Positions 40,889 through 50,542 are shown, counted from the stretch's first letter. The stretch: 64,000 bases of DNA from Bradyrhizobium sp. PSBB068 (GCA_016839165.1 CP069300.1:682001-746000), one strand, 5' to 3'. Translations and numbers: made by a program. The notes: a model not told the origin generated them from the letters alone.

Positions 40889-43800
40889 ATGCCTAGCTTC
40901 TTCATCGACAGGCCGATCTTCGCCTGGGTCGTCGCCCTGTTCATCTGTCTGGTCGGCGCAATCTCGATTCCGCTGCTCGCGGTCGCGCAGTATCCGATCA
41001 TCGCGCCGCCCTCGATCTCGATCTCGACCAGCTATCCCGGCGCGTCGCCGGAGAACCTCTACAACAGCGTGACGCGGCTGATCGAGGAGGAGCTCAACGG
41101 CGCCGCCAACATCCTGAACTTCGAATCGACCTCCGACTCGCTCGGCCAGGTCGAGATCATCGCCAACTTCAAGCCGGGCACCGACACCGGCCAGGCCTCG
41201 GTCGAGGTGCAGAACCGCCTCAAGCGCGTCGAGGCGCGGCTGCCGCGCGCCGTGATCCAGCAGGGCATCCTGGTCGAGGAAGCGTCCTCGGCCGTGCTGC
41301 AGATCATCACGCTGAACTCGACCGACGGTTCGCTGGATGAAGTGGGCCTCGGCGACTTCATGATCCGCAACGTGCTGGGCGAGGTGCGCCGCATCCCCGG
41401 CGTCGGCCGCGCCACGCTGTATTCGACCGAGCGCAGCTTGCGCATCTGGATCGATCCGGCCAAGCTGGTCGGCTACGGCCTCTCCGCAGACGACGTCAAC
41501 CGCGCGATCACGGCGCAGAACGCCCAGGTCGCTTCCGGCAGCATCGGCGCCGAGCCGAGCACGGATACGCAAAAGATTTCCGCGCAGGTGCTGGTGAAGG
41601 GCCAGCTCTCCTCGCCCGACGAGTTCGGCGCGATCATCCTGCGCGCAAATGCCGACGGCTCGACGGTACGGCTGCGTGACGTCGCGCGGATCGAGATCGG
41701 CGGCCTCAGCTACCAGTTCAACACCCGTCTCGACGGCAAGCCGACCGCGGGCCTGTCGGTGCTGCTGTCGCCGAAGGGCAATGCGCTGGCGACCGCGAGC
41801 GCGGTCGAGGCCAAGATGAAGGAGCTGTCGCGCTTCTTCCCGGCCAACATCTCCTACGAAATCCCCTACAACATCACGCCGGTGGTGAAGGCCTCGATCG
41901 AGAAGGTCCTGATGACCCTGGTCGAGGCGGTGGTGCTGGTGTTCATCGTGATGTTCCTGTTCCTGCAGAACATCCGCTACACCATCATTCCGACCATCGT
42001 GGTGCCGGTGGCGCTGCTCGGCACCTGCGCCACGCTGATGGCGGTGGGTTACTCGATCAACATGCTGACCATGTTCGGCATGGTGCTGGCGGTCGGCATC
42101 CTGGTCGACGACGCCATCGTCGTGGTCGAGAACGTCGAGCGCATCATGGCCGAGGAAGGCCTGCCGCCGAAGGAAGCGACCCGGAAGGCGATGTCGCAGA
42201 TCACCAGTGCCATCATCGGCATCACGCTGGTGCTGATGGCGGTGTTCGTGCCGATGGCGTTCTTCCCGGGCTCGGTCGGCATCATCTACCGCCAGTTCTC
42301 GGTCACCATGGTGGCGGCGATCGCGTTCTCGGCGCTGCTCGCGCTGTCGCTGACGCCGGCGCTGTGCGCGACCTTGCTCAAGCCGGTCGAGAAGGGCCAC
42401 GGCCATGCCCGCAAGGGCGTGTTCGGCTGGTTCAACCGCGTGCTCGACACCAGCCGCGCCGGCTATACGCGCACGGTGCAGGGCTCGCTGAAGCGCACCG
42501 GCCGCCTGATGGCGATCTATCTCGTGCTGTTCGCGGCCGTCGCCTATGGCTTCGTCCGGCTGCCCGGCGGCTTCCTGCCGGTCGATGACCAGGGCTTCAT
42601 CACGACCGACGTGCAGACGCCGTCGGAATCGTCCTATGCGCGCACGGAAGGTGCGGTCGAGCAGGTCGAGAAGTACCTGAAGAACCGCGCCGGCATCGAG
42701 AACGTCACATTCCTCACCGGCTTCAGCTTCCTCGGCCAGGGCATGAACACCGCGCAGGCCTTCATCACGCTGAAGGACTGGTCGGAGCGCGGCCCGAAGG
42801 AGTCCGCTGCCGCCATCGTCGCGGACATCAACCGCGATTTGTCGTCGGTGCGCGACGCAAAAATCTCGGCGCTGCAGCCGCCGCCGATCGACAATCTCGG
42901 CAACTCCTCGGGCTTCTCGTTCCGCCTGCAGGACCGCGGCCAGAAGGGCTATGCGGCGCTGATCGCGGCGTCCGACCGGCTGATCGCGGAGGCCAATGCC
43001 GGCCCTGTGCTGCAGAAGGTCTATGTCGAAGGCCTGCCGCCGGCGCCGCAGGTCAATCTGATGATCGACCGCGAGAAGGCCGGTGCGTTCGGCCTCACCT
43101 TCGAGGACATCAACAACACGATCTCGACCAATCTCGGCTCGAACTACGTCAACGACTTCCCGAACCGCGGGCGCATGCAGCGCGTCATCGTGCAGGCCGA
43201 CAAGACCAGTCGCATGAACGCGGACGACATCCTCAATTACAATGTAAAGAACAGCCGCGGTCAGCTGGTGCCGTTCTCGGCCTTTGCCAGCATCGAATGG
43301 ACGAAGGGGCCGACGCAGATCGCGGGCTTCAACTATTATCCGGCGGTGCGCATCTCCGGCGAGGCGAAGCCGGGCTTCACCTCGGGTGACGCGATCGCCG
43401 AGATGGAGCGGCTTGCCGACAAGCTGCCGCGCGGCTTCGGCTATGAGTGGACCGGCCAGTCGCTGCAGGAGAAGCTGTCGGGCTCGCAGGCGCCGTTCCT
43501 GCTCGGCCTGTCCGTGCTGGTGGTATTCCTGCTGCTCGCCGCGCTCTATGAGAGCTGGACCATTCCGCTCGCGGTGCTGCTGACGATTCCGCTCGGCATT
43601 TTCGGCGCCGTGGTGGCGGCGACGCTGCGCGGCCTGTCCAACGACGTCTATTTCACCGTCGGCCTGATCACCATCATCGGCCTGGCCGCCAAGGACGCGA
43701 TCCTGATCATCGAGTTCGCCAAGGACCTGCGCGCGCAGGGCAAGCCGCTGGTCGAGGCGACCATCGAGGCGTGTAGTCTCCGATTCCGCCCGATCCTGAT

Positions 43801-44041
43801 GACCGGCCTCGCCTTCGTCTGCGGCGTGCTGCCGATGGCGATCGCGACCGGCGCCGGCGGCGCCAGCCAGCAGGCGCTCGGCACCAGTGTGATGGGCGGC
43901 ATGATCGCCGTCGTCATCCTCGCGCTGCTCCTGGTGCCGGTGTTCTTCGTCAGCGTGCAGCGCGTGCTGGCTGGTGACCGGGAGAAGGTCGAGAAGCCGG
44001 AAGTCTACGGCCCGCCGGCGCCGGTAGCGGGCGGCCACTGA
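40889..44041 (+). CDS. RND multidrug efflux pump (AcrB/MexB-like, HAE1 family)
   Basis: 1050 aa, the normal size. 'MPSFFIDRPIFAWVVALFICLVG' is the family start. The proton-relay double Asp is in 'AVGILVDDAIVVVENVERI' and its partner Lys region in 'IGLAAKDAILIIEFAKDL'. Twelve membrane helices and two large periplasmic loops are present. It should export hydrophobic drugs, bile salts or plant compounds by proton antiport. It lies 6 bp after the adaptor gene. The pair ends in a terminator-like stem. No outer-membrane protein or regulator gene is linked. Confidence 0.93.
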   Translation: MPSFFIDRPIFAWVVALFICLVGAISIPLLAVAQYPIIAPPSISISTSYPGASPENLYNSVTRLIEEELNGAANILNFESTSDSLGQVEIIANFKPGTDTGQASVEVQNRLKRVEARLPRAVIQQGILVEEASSAVLQIITLNSTDGSLDEVGLGDFMIRNVLGEVRRIPGVGRATLYSTERSLRIWIDPAKLVGYGLSADDVNRAITAQNAQVASGSIGAEPSTDTQKISAQVLVKGQLSSPDEFGAIILRANADGSTVRLRDVARIEIGGLSYQFNTRLDGKPTAGLSVLLSPKGNALATASAVEAKMKELSRFFPANISYEIPYNITPVVKASIEKVLMTLVEAVVLVFIVMFLFLQNIRYTIIPTIVVPVALLGTCATLMAVGYSINMLTMFGMVLAVGILVDDAIVVVENVERIMAEEGLPPKEATRKAMSQITSAIIGITLVLMAVFVPMAFFPGSVGIIYRQFSVTMVAAIAFSALLALSLTPALCATLLKPVEKGHGHARKGVFGWFNRVLDTSRAGYTRTVQGSLKRTGRLMAIYLVLFAAVAYGFVRLPGGFLPVDDQGFITTDVQTPSESSYARTEGAVEQVEKYLKNRAGIENVTFLTGFSFLGQGMNTAQAFITLKDWSERGPKESAAAIVADINRDLSSVRDAKISALQPPPIDNLGNSSGFSFRLQDRGQKGYAALIAASDRLIAEANAGPVLQKVYVEGLPPAPQVNLMIDREKAGAFGLTFEDINNTISTNLGSNYVNDFPNRGRMQRVIVQADKTSRMNADDILNYNVKNSRGQLVPFSAFASIEWTKGPTQIAGFNYYPAVRISGEAKPGFTSGDAIAEMERLADKLPRGFGYEWTGQSLQEKLSGSQAPFLLGLSVLVVFLLLAALYESWTIPLAVLLTIPLGIFGAVVAATLRGLSNDVYFTVGLITIIGLAAKDAILIIEFAKDLRAQGKPLVEATIEACSLRFRPILMTGLAFVCGVLPMAIATGAGGASQQALGTSVMGGMIAVVILALLLVPVFFVSVQRVLAGDREKVEKPEVYGPPAPVAGGH

Positions 44042-44048
44042 CATCGAG

Positions 44049-44083
44049 GCCGGTCCTGATTGAATCAGGGCCGGCTTGCTTTC
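44049..44083 (+). terminator. Probable terminator of the efflux operon
   Basis: GCCGGTCCTGATT (44049-44061) and AATCAGGGCCGGC (44063-44075) pair over 13 bases with one G-U, followed by TTGCTTTCG. The loop would open by a few pairs. Weak T-run. Confidence 0.6.
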
Positions 44084-44178
44084 GCAGCATCGCCAATCCA
44101 GACTGCATCTCTGGATTGAATGGATTGTCCTTGGCACGGTGACGGAATGCGCAGGCATCGGCCGATCGAGAGCAGGTG

Positions 44179-45315
44179 ATGCGCCCGACCGACATCGAGA
44201 TCGCGAATTATCGTTCCATTCGCCGGCTCTTCATGCCCATCCACCCGCTGTCGGTGTTCGTCGGCGAGAACGGCGTCGGCAAATCCAATCTCTACAAGTC
44301 GATGTCACTGTTGCGCGACGCGGCGACGGGCCGGATCACCCACACCATCGCCGATGAAGGCGGATTGAATTCGGTCTCCTGGTCCGGCATGCGCAAGCGG
44401 GGCGACGATCCCCGGCTGCGGCTGGCCACACGATTCGACGACATCAAATATTCGATCGAGCTCGGATACCCCGGCCCGGTTGAGGCGGCGTTTGCCGGCG
44501 AGCCGATGATCAGGTCCGAGCGGATCGAGATGATCCGCGGCAAGCGAAAAGTCCTGATGGTGGAGAGGACGAACGCGCTGGTCAGCATCCGCAACGAGAG
44601 CGGCGTGTGGGAAAGCCACAAGGACGCCCTGCTGCCATCCGAAACCGTGCTGGCCGGCTTCTTTGACGGCAAGAACTCCCCCGAGATCGACCAGATCAGA
44701 AACGCGATGCTGGGCTGGCGGTTCTATCACGACTTCCGGACCGATCATGCGTCGCCGATCCGAAAGCCCTGCCTCGCGGTCACGACGCCGTCGCTGAGTG
44801 CCGACGGCAGCGATCTGGCCGCGACGCTCGCAACGCTCTACTCCATCCGGCAGGATGCCGCCGAGCTGCAGGCCGCGGTCGAGGATGCATTCCCGGATGC
44901 GGAGCTCCGCGCATGGGTAGAAAACGGCCCGTGCGAGTTCGATCTAAGGCTTGCGGATATGCCGCGCCCGTTCAAGGCCCACGAATTGTCCGACGGGACG
45001 CTGAAATATATCTGCCTGCTCGCCGTGTTCATGGGCTACCGGCTGCCTCCGTTCATCGTGCTGAACGAGCCGGAGGCGAGCCTGCATCCATCGCTGCTGG
45101 CGCCGTTGGCGCGGCTGATCGCCAAGGCGTCGCGCCGCGCCGACATCTGGATCGTCACCCACTCGGACCATTTGATGGAGGCGCTGCGTAGCGAGAGTTC
45201 GGTCCCGTTGCGCCGGGTGGTCAAGGTGAAGGGCGCCACCGCCATCGAAGGCCTCAGCGCCGGCGGTGAATTTCGCGACGGGGAGGACGACGGCGATAAT
45301 GACGACGACGAATAG
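44179..45315 (+). CDS. AAA family ATPase (RecF/OLD-like, AAA_21 type)
   Basis: 378 aa from the ATG at 44179. Walker A is 'FVGENGVGKSNLYKSM' at about 33-48. The ABC-like signature is 'LSDGTLKYICLL', Walker B 'PFIVLNEPEASLHPSLL' and the switch region 'IWIVTHSDHLMEAL'. The C-terminus ends in a very acidic tail (GEDDGDNDDDE). No nuclease (TOPRIM or HNH) is fused or encoded nearby. Such ATPases occur both as core genes and as defence components; as a lone gene here the role is open. Confidence 0.85.
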   Translation: MRPTDIEIANYRSIRRLFMPIHPLSVFVGENGVGKSNLYKSMSLLRDAATGRITHTIADEGGLNSVSWSGMRKRGDDPRLRLATRFDDIKYSIELGYPGPVEAAFAGEPMIRSERIEMIRGKRKVLMVERTNALVSIRNESGVWESHKDALLPSETVLAGFFDGKNSPEIDQIRNAMLGWRFYHDFRTDHASPIRKPCLAVTTPSLSADGSDLAATLATLYSIRQDAAELQAAVEDAFPDAELRAWVENGPCEFDLRLADMPRPFKAHELSDGTLKYICLLAVFMGYRLPPFIVLNEPEASLHPSLLAPLARLIAKASRRADIWIVTHSDHLMEALRSESSVPLRRVVKVKGATAIEGLSAGGEFRDGEDDGDNDDDE

Positions 45316-45329
45316 CCTGCGCTGTCGCC

Positions 45330-46124
45330 CTATTGCCCGAGCGGCTTCAGGATCTTGATCAGCTCGCCGTGCACGAACTCGTTGCCGCCGACGACGTGGC
45401 CGGTCTGCAGCGGGTCGTCATTGCCCTGGATGCCGGAGACGGTGCCGCCGGCTTCCCGGATCATCAGCAGGCCGGCCGCGAGGTCCCAGGGCTGCAGATT
45501 GCGTTCCCAATAACCGTCGAGGCGGCCGGCGGCGACGAAGGCGAGGTCGAGCGAGGCGGCGCCGAAGCGGCGGAAGCCCGCGACCTTGCTCTGCAGCGCG
45601 GCCAGCTCCTGCAACGCCAGCTGGTGGTTGCCGCGGCCGATATGCGGCAGGCCGCAGGCGACCACGCATTCGTTGAGCTGGCGGCGGCCGGCGACGCGCA
45701 GCCGCTGGTCGTTGAGGAACGCGCCCTTGCCGCGCTCGGCGATGTAGAGTTCGTCATTGGCGGGATTGTAGATCACGCCCGCGATCACGGTGTCTTCGCG
45801 CAGCAGCCCGATCGAGATCGCGAATTGCGGGATGCCGTGCAGGAAATTGGTGGTGCCGTCGAGCGGATCGACGATCCAGGTGTGGCTCTTGTCGGAGCCT
45901 TCGCGCTTGCCGCCTTCCTCGCCCAGGAACCCGTAACCGGGCCGGGCCTTTTCGAGGTCGGTGTAGAGCATCTCCTCGGCGCGCTTGTCGGCCAGCGAAA
46001 CGAAATTCGCCGGCCCCTTCAGCGACACCTGGAGATGCTCGATCTCGCCGAGGTCGCGCTTGAGGCTGCGGCCGGCGCGGCGCGCGGCCTTGACCATGAC
46101 ATTGATGAGGGCGGAGTAGAGCAT
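45330..46124 (-). CDS. Inositol monophosphatase family protein
   Basis: 264 aa from the ATG at 46124. The metal-binding motifs are intact: 'GFLGEEGG', 'TWIVDPLDGTTNFLHGIP' (D-P-x-D-G-T) and, near the C-terminus, 'WERNLQPWDLAAGLLMIREAGG' (W-D-x-A-A-x-x-x-x-x-x-x-G-G). It removes phosphate from inositol phosphate or related sugars such as fructose bisphosphate. It lies at the end of the minus-strand carbon-metabolism run. Confidence 0.9.
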   Translation of the reverse strand: MLYSALINVMVKAARRAGRSLKRDLGEIEHLQVSLKGPANFVSLADKRAEEMLYTDLEKARPGYGFLGEEGGKREGSDKSHTWIVDPLDGTTNFLHGIPQFAISIGLLREDTVIAGVIYNPANDELYIAERGKGAFLNDQRLRVAGRRQLNECVVACGLPHIGRGNHQLALQELAALQSKVAGFRRFGAASLDLAFVAAGRLDGYWERNLQPWDLAAGLLMIREAGGTVSGIQGNDDPLQTGHVVGGNEFVHGELIKILKPLGQ

Positions 46125-46183
46125 GATGAGAACTTGTGACCGAGATTGTGAATGTCGATAGAGCGGCGGGCGCAAATCTCAGC

Positions 46184-46285
46184 CCGTCATCCTGAGGAGC
46201 ACGAAGCGCGTCTCGAAGGATCGACGGCCCGGTCCGGGGCCGTGCATCCTTCGAGGCTCGCTCCGCTCGCACCTCAGGATGACGG
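46184..46285. repeat. Palindromic intergenic repeat, second copy of the 20722 element
   Basis: CCGTCATCCTGAGGAGCACGAAGCGCGTCTCGAAGGAT is mirrored by ATCCTTCGAGGCTCGC...CTCAGGATGACGG. It has the same ends as the element at 20722-20825. It separates the phosphatase gene from the Sel1-repeat gene. Confidence 0.8.
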
Positions 46286-46357
46286 GCGGAAAAAGAACGG
46301 AACGCGGCCACCTAGGCTTCGGACTGGGTGCCCTCTGGAAGTGGCGCCGTCAAGGCG

Positions 46358-47443
46358 TCATTTGACGTTGTTTCCGATCCATTTTCGGGCAGCGGCCTCC
46401 CCCTTGGCGCGGTCTTCCGGGGGCATGTCGGCGAGGATGTCGTCGAGTTCGGGGTCGCCCTTGCCGGCGGTCTTGGCGACGGTGTGCCATTTCAGCGCCT
46501 CGACCTTGTCGACCGGGGCGCCGGCGCCGGTCGCCAGCACGTGGGCGAGGCGGTTTTGCGCGATCGCGCTGTTCTGCCGGGCCGCCTTGCGCAGCAGCGC
46601 CACCGCCGCCGGCACGTTCCGCGGCGTGCCGGAGCCGTTGTAGAGCGCGATGGCATATTCGACCTCGGCATCGACATTGTCGGCCAGCGAGGCGGCCTGC
46701 AGCAGCCGTGCGGCTTTCTCGAGGTCTTTCGGCACGCCGGTGCCTTCCTTGTAGAAGGTCGCGAGCGCGTATTGCGCCTCGGGGCTGCCGGCATCCGCCG
46801 CCATCCGCAGCAACTCGGCGGAGCGGCGGAGGTCCTGCGGCAGGGTCTGGCCGTCGAGATAGAGCAGCGCGAGATTATAGGCAGCCTTGGGCTCGCCGAG
46901 CTTGGCCGCCGATGCCAGCAGCTTGACCGCGGAATCCTTGTCCACGGTGCCGCCGCGGCCAGCGATCCGCATCATGGCGAGCGCGAACATCGCCTCGCGG
47001 TCGCCGGCGTCGGAGGCGCGCTTGTACCAGTCGTCGGCCTTGGCATAGTCGCGCTTGACGCCGAGCCCGTTGGCATAGAGCTCGCCCAGCATCGTCATGG
47101 CCTTGGCATCGTTGCTGTTCTGCGCGCGCGCCGTGGCGAGGTCGAATGCGGTCTTGTACATGCCGCGCTGATAGGCGCCGTAGACGAGGTCGACATTGGG
47201 ATCGTCCGGCGTCGGGGAGGGCGTCGGCGTTGCCGATGCGCCGGGCTTCGGCGTCGTCGTTGCGGCGGGCTTCGGCGCAGGCTTCTTCGCGGCCGGCGCA
47301 TGCACCTTCGGCTTCTCCTTCGGTGCCTCCTTCTTCGCGGGCGTCGGCGGCTGTGCCGGCGGCGTGATCGAGAGCTGCGCCATCGCGCCGCTCGTCAGCA
47401 TCATGCAGCCGAGCGCAACACCTATCGGACGCAGGCACGTCAT
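46358..47443 (-). CDS. Secreted Sel1-repeat (TPR-like) protein
   Basis: 361 aa from the ATG at 47443, beginning a Sec signal peptide (MTCLRPIGVALGCMMLTSGAMA). A long Pro/Lys/Ala linker follows. Five to six Sel1 repeats then run from about residue 125, for example 'AMTMLGELYANGLGVKRDYAKADDWYKRASDAG' and 'AAYNLALLYLDGQTLP'. Such repeats mediate protein-protein contacts in the periplasm. The upstream open frame to 47845 belongs to the antisense of thiE. Confidence 0.85.
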   Translation of the reverse strand: MTCLRPIGVALGCMMLTSGAMAQLSITPPAQPPTPAKKEAPKEKPKVHAPAAKKPAPKPAATTTPKPGASATPTPSPTPDDPNVDLVYGAYQRGMYKTAFDLATARAQNSNDAKAMTMLGELYANGLGVKRDYAKADDWYKRASDAGDREAMFALAMMRIAGRGGTVDKDSAVKLLASAAKLGEPKAAYNLALLYLDGQTLPQDLRRSAELLRMAADAGSPEAQYALATFYKEGTGVPKDLEKAARLLQAASLADNVDAEVEYAIALYNGSGTPRNVPAAVALLRKAARQNSAIAQNRLAHVLATGAGAPVDKVEALKWHTVAKTAGKGDPELDDILADMPPEDRAKGEAAARKWIGNNVK

Positions 47444-47450
47444 TCCGGCA

Positions 47451-48128
47451 TCATCCTTCGGCCTTCGCCGTTCCGAATGTGTCGGCATGCGCTCGCGTAA
47501 TCGCCTCGCCAATCTCGACCAGAGCGGCCCTGGCACCGCGCGGATCCGACCAGATGACATCGCCAACCAGCACGAAATCCGCGCCGGCCGCCGCGAACGC
47601 CTCGGCCTCCTCGCGCGAGGTTGCAAAGCCGACGCAGGGCGGCTCGAACAATTCATCCCACCATTCCAGCCGCTCGGCGATCGCCTCCGCCGAGGGCCGC
47701 TGCCCCTTGGCGTCGGGCTCGCCGAACAGCACGTAGTCGGCGCCGGCTTCGCCTGCGGCCATGGAATCGTGCCGTGTCGCGAGCCCGCCGACGCCGACGA
47801 TGCGGTCGGGCCGCAGCGAGGGCATCGCCTCTTCCATCGCGGCAATGCCGGTCAGATGCGCACCATCGGCACCGGCGCGGGCCACGATGTCGGGATGGCC
47901 ATCGATCAACAGCGCCGCACCCGCGTTCTGGATCGCAGGCGCCAGCCCCTTGACGGTGGAGATCATGCTGCGCGGGTCGCTCTCGCGCAGCCGCACCAGG
48001 ACGGCGGCGACGTCGGCCGCGGCGAGCAGCTCGGCAAGCTTGGCTGCAAGCTGCGACGGCTCGTCGACCGGCGGGGTCGCCAGATAGAGGCGCGGCGCCG
48101 GCCGCGGCGGAACGGGCTTGGTGGCCAA
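47451..48128 (-). CDS. Thiamine-phosphate synthase-like protein (ThiE family)
   Basis: 225 aa, TIM-barrel of the ThiE/TenI type: 'RLYLATPPVDEPSQL', 'VAAVLVRLRE', 'ALLIDGHPDIVARAGADGAHLTG' and 'GADYVLFGEPDAKG'. True ThiE proteins have Q-x-R-x-K and G-x-x-H-L-G/P-x-x-D-L motifs; here 'VRLRESD' and 'GAHLTGIAAME' replace them in part. It may therefore be a divergent paralogue not making thiamine phosphate. It follows the class I aldolase gene by one base. Confidence 0.75.
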   Translation of the reverse strand: MATKPVPPRPAPRLYLATPPVDEPSQLAAKLAELLAAADVAAVLVRLRESDPRSMISTVKGLAPAIQNAGAALLIDGHPDIVARAGADGAHLTGIAAMEEAMPSLRPDRIVGVGGLATRHDSMAAGEAGADYVLFGEPDAKGQRPSAEAIAERLEWWDELFEPPCVGFATSREEAEAFAAAGADFVLVGDVIWSDPRGARAALVEIGEAITRAHADTFGTAKAEG

Positions 48129-49184
48129 CTATGCCGCCTGTTTCTCGAGGCCGGCTTCCCAATTGCCGGTGCTGGCGAGCCCGTTCATCCGGGCGCGATG
48201 CGAGAAGGCGCGCTGGCCTGCGGGGACGTTGTCGGGCTTGCCGGACCACGCCTTCTGCGGCGCCGCCTGCAGCGCACGGCCATAGGAGAAGGTCAGCCGC
48301 CACGGCAAATGACCGATCTTGTTCATGGCGTCGAGATGCGCGGTCGCTTCCTCGTCGCTCTGGCCGCCGGACAGGAAGGCGATGCCGGGCACCGCGGCCG
48401 GCACGCAGCTCTTGAGCAGGCGGATGGTCTTCTCGGCGACTTCCTGCACCGATGCCTGCTTCGGGCACTTCTTGCCGGATATCGCCATGTTCGGCTTCAG
48501 GATCATGCCTTCGAGCGCGACACGCTGCACCCGCAATTCCTGGAAGGTGCGGTTCAGCACGCGCTGCGTCACCTCGTAGCAGCGGTCGATGTCGTGATCG
48601 CCGTCCATCAGCACTTCGGGCTCGACGATCGGCACGATCTGCGCGGCCTGGCACAGCGCGGCGTACCGCGCCAGCGCGTGGGCGTTGACGCGGATCGCGG
48701 TCATGGTGGGAATGCCCCGGCTGCCGGCGCCGCGGCTGCCCACGCCGGAGCCGATATCGATCACCGCGCGCCATTTCGCAAAGCGCGCCCCGCGGTCGTA
48801 ATATTTCTTCAGCCGCTCGGCGAGCTTGTCGAGGCCGACGGTGACGAGTTCGCCCGGGCAGTTCGGCAGCGCCTGGGTGCCTTCGTCGACCTTGATGCCG
48901 GGGATCGCGCCTGCCTGCTCGATCAGCTTGACCAGCGGCGTGCCGTCCTTCGCGTTCTGCCAGATCGTCTCGTCGTAGAGGATGACGCCGGAGATGTATT
49001 TGCTCATCGCCTCCTGCGAGCGGAACAGCATCTCGCGATAGTCGCGGCGATTGTCTTCGGTCGAATCGACCTGGATGGCGTCGAACCGCTTCTTGATCGT
49101 GCCGGAGGATTCGTCGGCGGCGAGAATGCCCTTGCCCGGGGTGACCATGGCAAGCGCAACTTTGTTGAGGTCAGCGAGGTTCAT
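48129..49184 (-). CDS. Class I fructose-bisphosphate aldolase
   Basis: 351 aa from the ATG at 49184 (GGAGG 9 bases upstream). Plant/animal-like class I signatures: 'GKGILAADESSGTIKKRF', 'IVPIVEPEVLMDGDHDI' and the Schiff-base Lys in 'GMILKPNMAISG'. It interconverts fructose 1,6-bisphosphate with the two triose phosphates without a metal. A class II enzyme is encoded next door, 250 bp upstream. Confidence 0.93.
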   Translation of the reverse strand: MNLADLNKVALAMVTPGKGILAADESSGTIKKRFDAIQVDSTEDNRRDYREMLFRSQEAMSKYISGVILYDETIWQNAKDGTPLVKLIEQAGAIPGIKVDEGTQALPNCPGELVTVGLDKLAERLKKYYDRGARFAKWRAVIDIGSGVGSRGAGSRGIPTMTAIRVNAHALARYAALCQAAQIVPIVEPEVLMDGDHDIDRCYEVTQRVLNRTFQELRVQRVALEGMILKPNMAISGKKCPKQASVQEVAEKTIRLLKSCVPAAVPGIAFLSGGQSDEEATAHLDAMNKIGHLPWRLTFSYGRALQAAPQKAWSGKPDNVPAGQRAFSHRARMNGLASTGNWEAGLEKQAA

Positions 49185-49282
49185 CGGGAACGTCCTCCGG
49201 GGCCATTGCCTTTGCAAACCAAAATAGGCGGTTCTCGGGCAAATGCCTAGAAAACGTTCGTCGCGGCCGGCGTTTGAACGTT

Positions 49283-49406
49283 CCACCTCTCCCATCGGGA
49301 GAGGTCGCGCCGAAGGCGCGGGTGAGGGGATGCGCTCTATCGAGGGACCTGAACCCCTCACCCGGATCGCTGGCGCGATCCGACCTCTCCCCGATGGGGA
49401 GAGGTG
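49283..49406. repeat. Palindromic intergenic repeat (CCACCTCTCCCATCGGGAGAGG type)
   Basis: CCACCTCTCCCATCGGGAGAGGTCGCGCCGAAGGCGCGGGTGAGGGG is mirrored by CCCCTCACCCGG...CCGACCTCTCCCCGATGGGGAGAGGTG. Each half is itself a hairpin. It lies between the two aldolase genes. Confidence 0.8.
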
Positions 49407-49434
49407 ATCGCGGTCCTCGGCGGGTGAAGAGCGC

Positions 49435-50502
49435 TCAGGCGACCTTGGGATCGAGCTCGCCCTTGGCGTAGCGCTTGGCCATCTCAGCCGTGGTCAGCAC
49501 CTTCTTGATCTTGCTGGCTTGGCCCGCGGTGTTGAATTCCTGCAGGCGCTGCTTGCACAGCTTGGTCATCGCCTCCATCGCGGGCTTGAGGTACTTGCGC
49601 GGATCGAACTCTTCCGGATTGTCCTTCAGAACTTTCCGAATCTGGCCGGTCATCGCCATCCGGTTGTCAGTGTCGATGTTGATCTTGCGCACACCGTTCT
49701 TGATGCCGCGCTGGATCTCGGCGACCGGCACGCCCCAGGTCGGCTTCATCTTGCCGCCATTGGCGTTGATGATCTCCTGCAGCTCCTGCGGCACCGACGA
49801 GGAGCCGTGCATGACGAGATGCGTGTTCGGCAGCTTGCGATGGATTTCCTCGATCACGTTCATGGCGAGGATGTCGCCGTCGGGCTTGCGGGTGAACTTG
49901 TAGGCGCCGTGCGAGGTGCCCATCGCGATCGCCAGTGCGTCGACCTTGGTCTCCTGGACGAACTTCACGGCCTCGTCGGGGTTGGTCAGCAGTTGGTCGT
50001 GCGACAGCTTGCCCTCGGCGCCGTGGCCGTCTTCCTTGTCGCCCATGCCGGTCTCGAGCGAGCCGAGCACGCCGAGCTCGCCTTCCACCGAGATGCCGCC
50101 GAGATGCGCCATGCCGGTCACCGTCCGGGTGACGCCGACATTGTAGTCCCAGTCGCCGGGGGTCTTGCCGTCGGCCTTCAGCGAGCCGTCCATCATGACC
50201 GAGGTGAAGCCGGCCTGGATCGCGGTCATGCAGGTGGCGGGCTCGTTGCCGTGGTCGAGGTGCACGCAGACCGGGATCTGCGGGTAGATCTCGGTGACGG
50301 CGTCCATCATGTGCTTGAGCATGACGTCGTTGGCGTAGGAGCGCGCGCCGCGCGAAGCCTGGATGATGACCGGCGCGTCGACCTCGGAGGCCGCCGCCAT
50401 GATCGCCAGCGCCTGCTCCATGTTGTTGATATTGAAGGCAGGTACGCCGTAATCATGCTCGGCCGCGTGGTCGAGCAGTTGTCGCAATGTGATGCGAGCC
50501 AT
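49435..50502 (-). CDS. fba: Class II fructose-bisphosphate aldolase (CbbA/Fba type)
   Basis: 355 aa. Zinc-site His residues are in '[16 protein letters not shown]' (two His and the catalytic Asp) and later 'TSHGAYKF' and 'HLVMHGSSS'. The '[16 protein letters not shown]' segment is typical of the CbbA group. It condenses triose phosphates or, with erythrose 4-phosphate, makes sedoheptulose bisphosphate in the Calvin cycle. It follows pgk by 40 bp. Confidence 0.93.
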   Translation of the reverse strand: MARITLRQLLDHAAEHDYGVPAFNINNMEQALAIMAAASEVDAPVIIQASRGARSYANDVMLKHMMDAVTEIYPQIPVCVHLDHGNEPATCMTAIQAGFTSVMMDGSLKADGKTPGDWDYNVGVTRTVTGMAHLGGISVEGELGVLGSLETGMGDKEDGHGAEGKLSHDQLLTNPDEAVKFVQETKVDALAIAMGTSHGAYKFTRKPDGDILAMNVIEEIHRKLPNTHLVMHGSSSVPQELQEIINANGGKMKPTWGVPVAEIQRGIKNGVRKINIDTDNRMAMTGQIRKVLKDNPEEFDPRKYLKPAMEAMTKLCKQRLQEFNTAGQASKIKKVLTTAEMAKRYAKGELDPKVA

Positions 50503-50542
50503 TCCATTTCTCCCTGTAGTGCGTTCGCGGATTTGAACTAAA

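Noticed and set aside
39674..44158. Very long minus-strand open frame (about 1490 codons) opposite the efflux genes
   Set aside because: It is rich in Arg, His and Asp with no domain or motif, and is a mirror of the high-GC third codon positions of the adaptor and pump genes.
44179..45315. Calling the AAA ATPase a Septu, Gabija or OLD-nuclease defence system
   Set aside because: There is no TOPRIM domain, HNH nuclease or helicase partner in or beside the gene.
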